DNA of 64,000 nt. Origin: Branchiostoma lanceolatum (lineage: Eukaryota; Chordata; Leptocardii; Amphioxiformes; Branchiostomatidae). Made by a program: the position numbers and the translations under genes. The stretch covers positions 17,064,769 through 17,128,768 of the forward strand of contig NC_089727.1 in the NCBI RefSeq assembly GCF_035083965.1, given 5' to 3'. Below the pieces are notes generated by a model. That model made no database searches. It saw nothing but the letters and a program-made list of their open reading frames with translations, and was not told where the DNA came from. Of the stretch, positions 61,801 through 64,000 are shown piece after piece. Every line of letters begins with the position of its first letter. Position 1 is the first letter of the stretch.

Positions 61801-63950
61801 ACTCTGAGGTACCGGGCGTGTATGGCAGGGACGAACACATTCTCCTTAACAGTATCAGCGTCACAATTACCCTCAAACACCTATGAAGGGATAGATACAA
61901 ATGTACATGTTCATATTTTGTTTTTGTTATGTTTATTATCTTGAGGGGATAGATATAAATGTACATGTTCATATTTTGTTTTTGTTATGTTTATTATCTT
62001 GAGGGGATAGATATAAATGTACATGTTCATATTTTGTTTTTGTTATGTTTATTATCTTGAGGGGATAGATACAAATGTACATCTTCATATATTTTGTTTT
62101 TGTTATGTTTATTATCTTGAGGGGATAGATACAAATGTACATCTTCATATTTTGTTTTTGTTATGTTTATTATCTTGAGGGGATAGATACAAATGTACAT
62201 CTTCATATTTTGTTTTTGTTATGTTTATTATCTTGAGGGGATAGATACAAATGTACATCTTCATATTTTGTTTTTGTTATGTTTATTATCTTGAGGGGAT
62301 AGATACTAATGTACATCTTCATACTTTGTTTTTGTTAAGTTTATTATCTTGAGGGGATAGAAAGCAATCTACATCTTCATATTTTGTTATGTTTATCATC
62401 TTGAGGGGATAAGTACAAATGTACTTCTATATATTTTGCTTTTGTTATGTTTATTATCTTGAGGGGATATGTACAAATGTACATCTTCATGTTTTATTTT
62501 TGTTATGTCTATCATGTCTATTTTGTACCTTGTATGTGGATGCCACATTGTCGTTGTCTATGTCTATCATGTATCAGCATTTAAAAAAAAAAAGACATCA
62601 TATTTGCAATGTCCACAAAGGAGAAATATCATAGCCTGCACGTGTTAAAATAAGATTGCGTCGAGAAATTGGTCGTCTTGTTATGCGTAGCTATATAACC
62701 CATCAACAAATGAAGTTCTGAAGCGAAAGTTCTGAAAACATATAGCCACTAGCAGATGACTGTTCTCTTTCCTCCCTAGTACATGCGAATGCTTATCATG
62801 TAAAAGAAGCTTTTGATAAGACATTAACTCGAAATTTCCATCTATATCTAACAGATACATGTACAGGATGTAAAGCAGAATAACTTTCTATTGGTATTCT
62901 AAGCTTACCACATTTCCATCAGACGGAGCGAACGTCGTCCACGTTGTTCCGTTGTCCGAAAACTGAACCTTAAACGACGTGACGTAGTAGCTGTACGTGT
63001 ACCGATGACCTTGACTTCGAACACCGGTGATTCGCTTCGTCTCCCGTAAGTCAACCTGAAGCCACTGGTTCCGCCCGGGATCTCCGTAGTTCTGCGGATA
63101 CCAGGCGTGTTTGTTGTGCAGTCTTCCCAGATACGGGCGCCAGCAGCCAGACGTGCCGCAGTAGAAGGAGGATCCCGTGATTTGGTCGTCACGGATGGTT
63201 TTTGATTCCATGCCAAGTGGAGAAGTACATGCTGAGAATGGAAACATGAATACATGTCATCCATTACGGAATGTAGGAAATCTGCCTCTCTCTTCAGACG
63301 AAAACATTTGTCTATACTTACGTTTCGAAAAAATATAATAACGCCCCTGCAGTTCCAGAACAAGCTGCTAGGGGGCCCAAACCTACACCACTTCTTCATT
63401 ACATCACAAGCTATCTGCCACCAAAAAATCAAGACCATAGCATGTCCAGGTCAAAAGATAAAAAAAACAAGTTCTGCTGCAGTACCAAGGTCACATACCA
63501 GGGAGCCCAAAATCTCTACTACACCCGCCCACATACCAAATATCATTGTAATCCATCAAGAGGTTCTTGAGTTATGCTGCTTACAGAAATCCGGAAACAC
63601 ACACACACAGACACACAGACACATCCAAAACTATATCTCCATTTTTCATGGAGACTACGCACACCCCATGTTTAGATTAGTAAAAGTAACGTTAAGGTAG
63701 TTAGTGATATGAATCTTGAACATAAGGAAGTAATAGTGCTGCAAGCACTTCCGTATACTATAGCAACCGATATTTTGGGACGGAAATGTTTGGTTAGGTT
63801 TCTCAGGCCGTGGAAGTAATGTCAACAGTCGTATAACCACAATTCTAAAACTTAGAAGGAAGACCAATGGACCAACTCACCTTCTTCGGCAGAAGACGCA
63901 ATCGAAATAAGTGTAAGGAGGGGAAACATCAACGTTTTCTTCAAGAACAT
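58813..63950 (-). CDS. Receptor F: F5/8C type I membrane protein with tyrosine tail
   Basis: Exons are 63881-63950 (signal peptide FLKKTLMFPLLTLISIASS), 62909-63231 and 61733-61880 (F5/8C: CTSPLGMESKTIRDDQITGS, QWLQVDLRETKRITGVRSQG, LRLELLGCDV), 61031-61156 (Thr/Pro stalk), 59994-60038, 59643-59721 (membrane segment GVIVAIAVSGGVVVVAVVAI), 59230-59391 and 58813-58924. All junctions are phase-consistent. The tail contains FVNTEYSSG and VDNDLYTKA and ends LVENVIYETSAMN, the motif shared with receptors A and B. Its F5/8C exons equal in length (323 and 148 nt) and nearly equal in sequence those at 55042-55364 and 54329-54476. Only 50 bp of upstream sequence is inside the window. Confidence 0.85.
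60180..60330 (-). repeat. Reverse-oriented retroelement 3' end
   Basis: AATGATAACAACAACC followed by TTTATTGTACCCTATCGGGC has the form of a LINE/SINE tail on the minus strand, in an intron of receptor F. No coding content. Confidence 0.4.
61590..61640. repeat. (TATG)n microsatellite
   Basis: About a dozen TGTA/TATG units with one imperfect unit, 3' of the second F5/8C exon of receptor F. Confidence 0.9.
61883..62480. repeat. Minisatellite, about ten units of 60 bp
   Basis: The unit contains GGGGATAGATACAAATGTAC, CATCTTCATATTTTG and TTTTTGTTATGTTTATTATC. It abuts the acceptor of the second F5/8C exon of receptor F. The first unit includes the intron end, so the array grew from the exon edge. 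Confidence 0.9.
63345..63655 (-). repeat. Dispersed repeat family R, copy 4
   Basis: The most complete copy: CCCCTGCAGTTCCAGAACAA at one side; CTGCTGCAGTACCAAGG, CCCACATACCAAATATCA and TCAAGAGGTTCTTGAGTTA inside; ending CACAGACACA...ATCTCCATTTTTCATGGA. Intron 1 of receptor F. Confidence 0.7.
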
Positions 63951-64000
63951 TGCAGCACTTCGCCAACAACAAGTTATTAAGGAAAAAGGAAGTTCAACGT

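Overview
The window looks like nuclear DNA of a cephalochordate (amphioxus, Branchiostoma). The genes are split by GT-AG introns. The protein families are deuterostome-like (cyclin G, cyclin I, and LCCL, F5/8C and Sushi receptors). The DNA is full of short hAT-type MITEs, tRNA-headed SINEs and LINE tails. I read exon models by hand from splice sites and codon phase. In most models every exon length agrees with the phase on both sides, but no alignment or transcript was available.

Left third (1-24 kb). A cyclin G gene on the minus strand (about 2.8-6.0 kb) and a cyclin I gene on the plus strand (about 12.1-23.7 kb) lie head to head. Human CCNG2 and CCNI are also divergent neighbours as far as I recall, so this looks like an old chordate pair. 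Between them sits a 5.35-kb foldback-type DNA transposon (6052-11400). It has a 9-bp target duplication, near-identical inverted ends, two opposed satellite arms and a RecQ-like helicase fragment. Without it the two genes would share a promoter region of about 1 kb.

Right two thirds (24-64 kb). All convincing genes are on the minus strand. Four are single-pass receptors: A (LCCL+Sushi), B (LCCL+F5/8C), C (F5/8C plus a 17-residue repeat stalk) and F (F5/8C). Their extracellular modules are bounded by phase-1 introns. A, B and F end in a shared cytoplasmic motif V-x-N-V-I-Y-E-T-S; C has lost it. A, B and C each carry the palindrome GTGACGTCAC 115-125 bp before the start codon.

Between C and F lies the most unusual locus. 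A signal peptide, an F5/8C domain and an LCCL domain (57.7-52.6 kb) run in compatible phase into a gene of about 950 codons, mostly one 2.6-kb exon (52.1-48.3 kb). Its product resembles bacterial iminophenyl-pyruvate dimer synthases (VioB/RebD type) with a ferritin-like di-metal domain. If it is one transcript, it encodes a 1226-residue secreted chimera of two animal adhesion modules and a bacterial-type oxidase. A second odd gene (37.9-39.7 kb), between B and C, splices a LINE-ORF1-like coiled coil to a ubiquitin-like domain.

The remaining DNA is repeats: MITEs, SINEs, LINE ends, a four-copy dispersed repeat, microsatellites and a 60-bp minisatellite in an intron of F. I see no true tRNA or rRNA gene and no CRISPR array.
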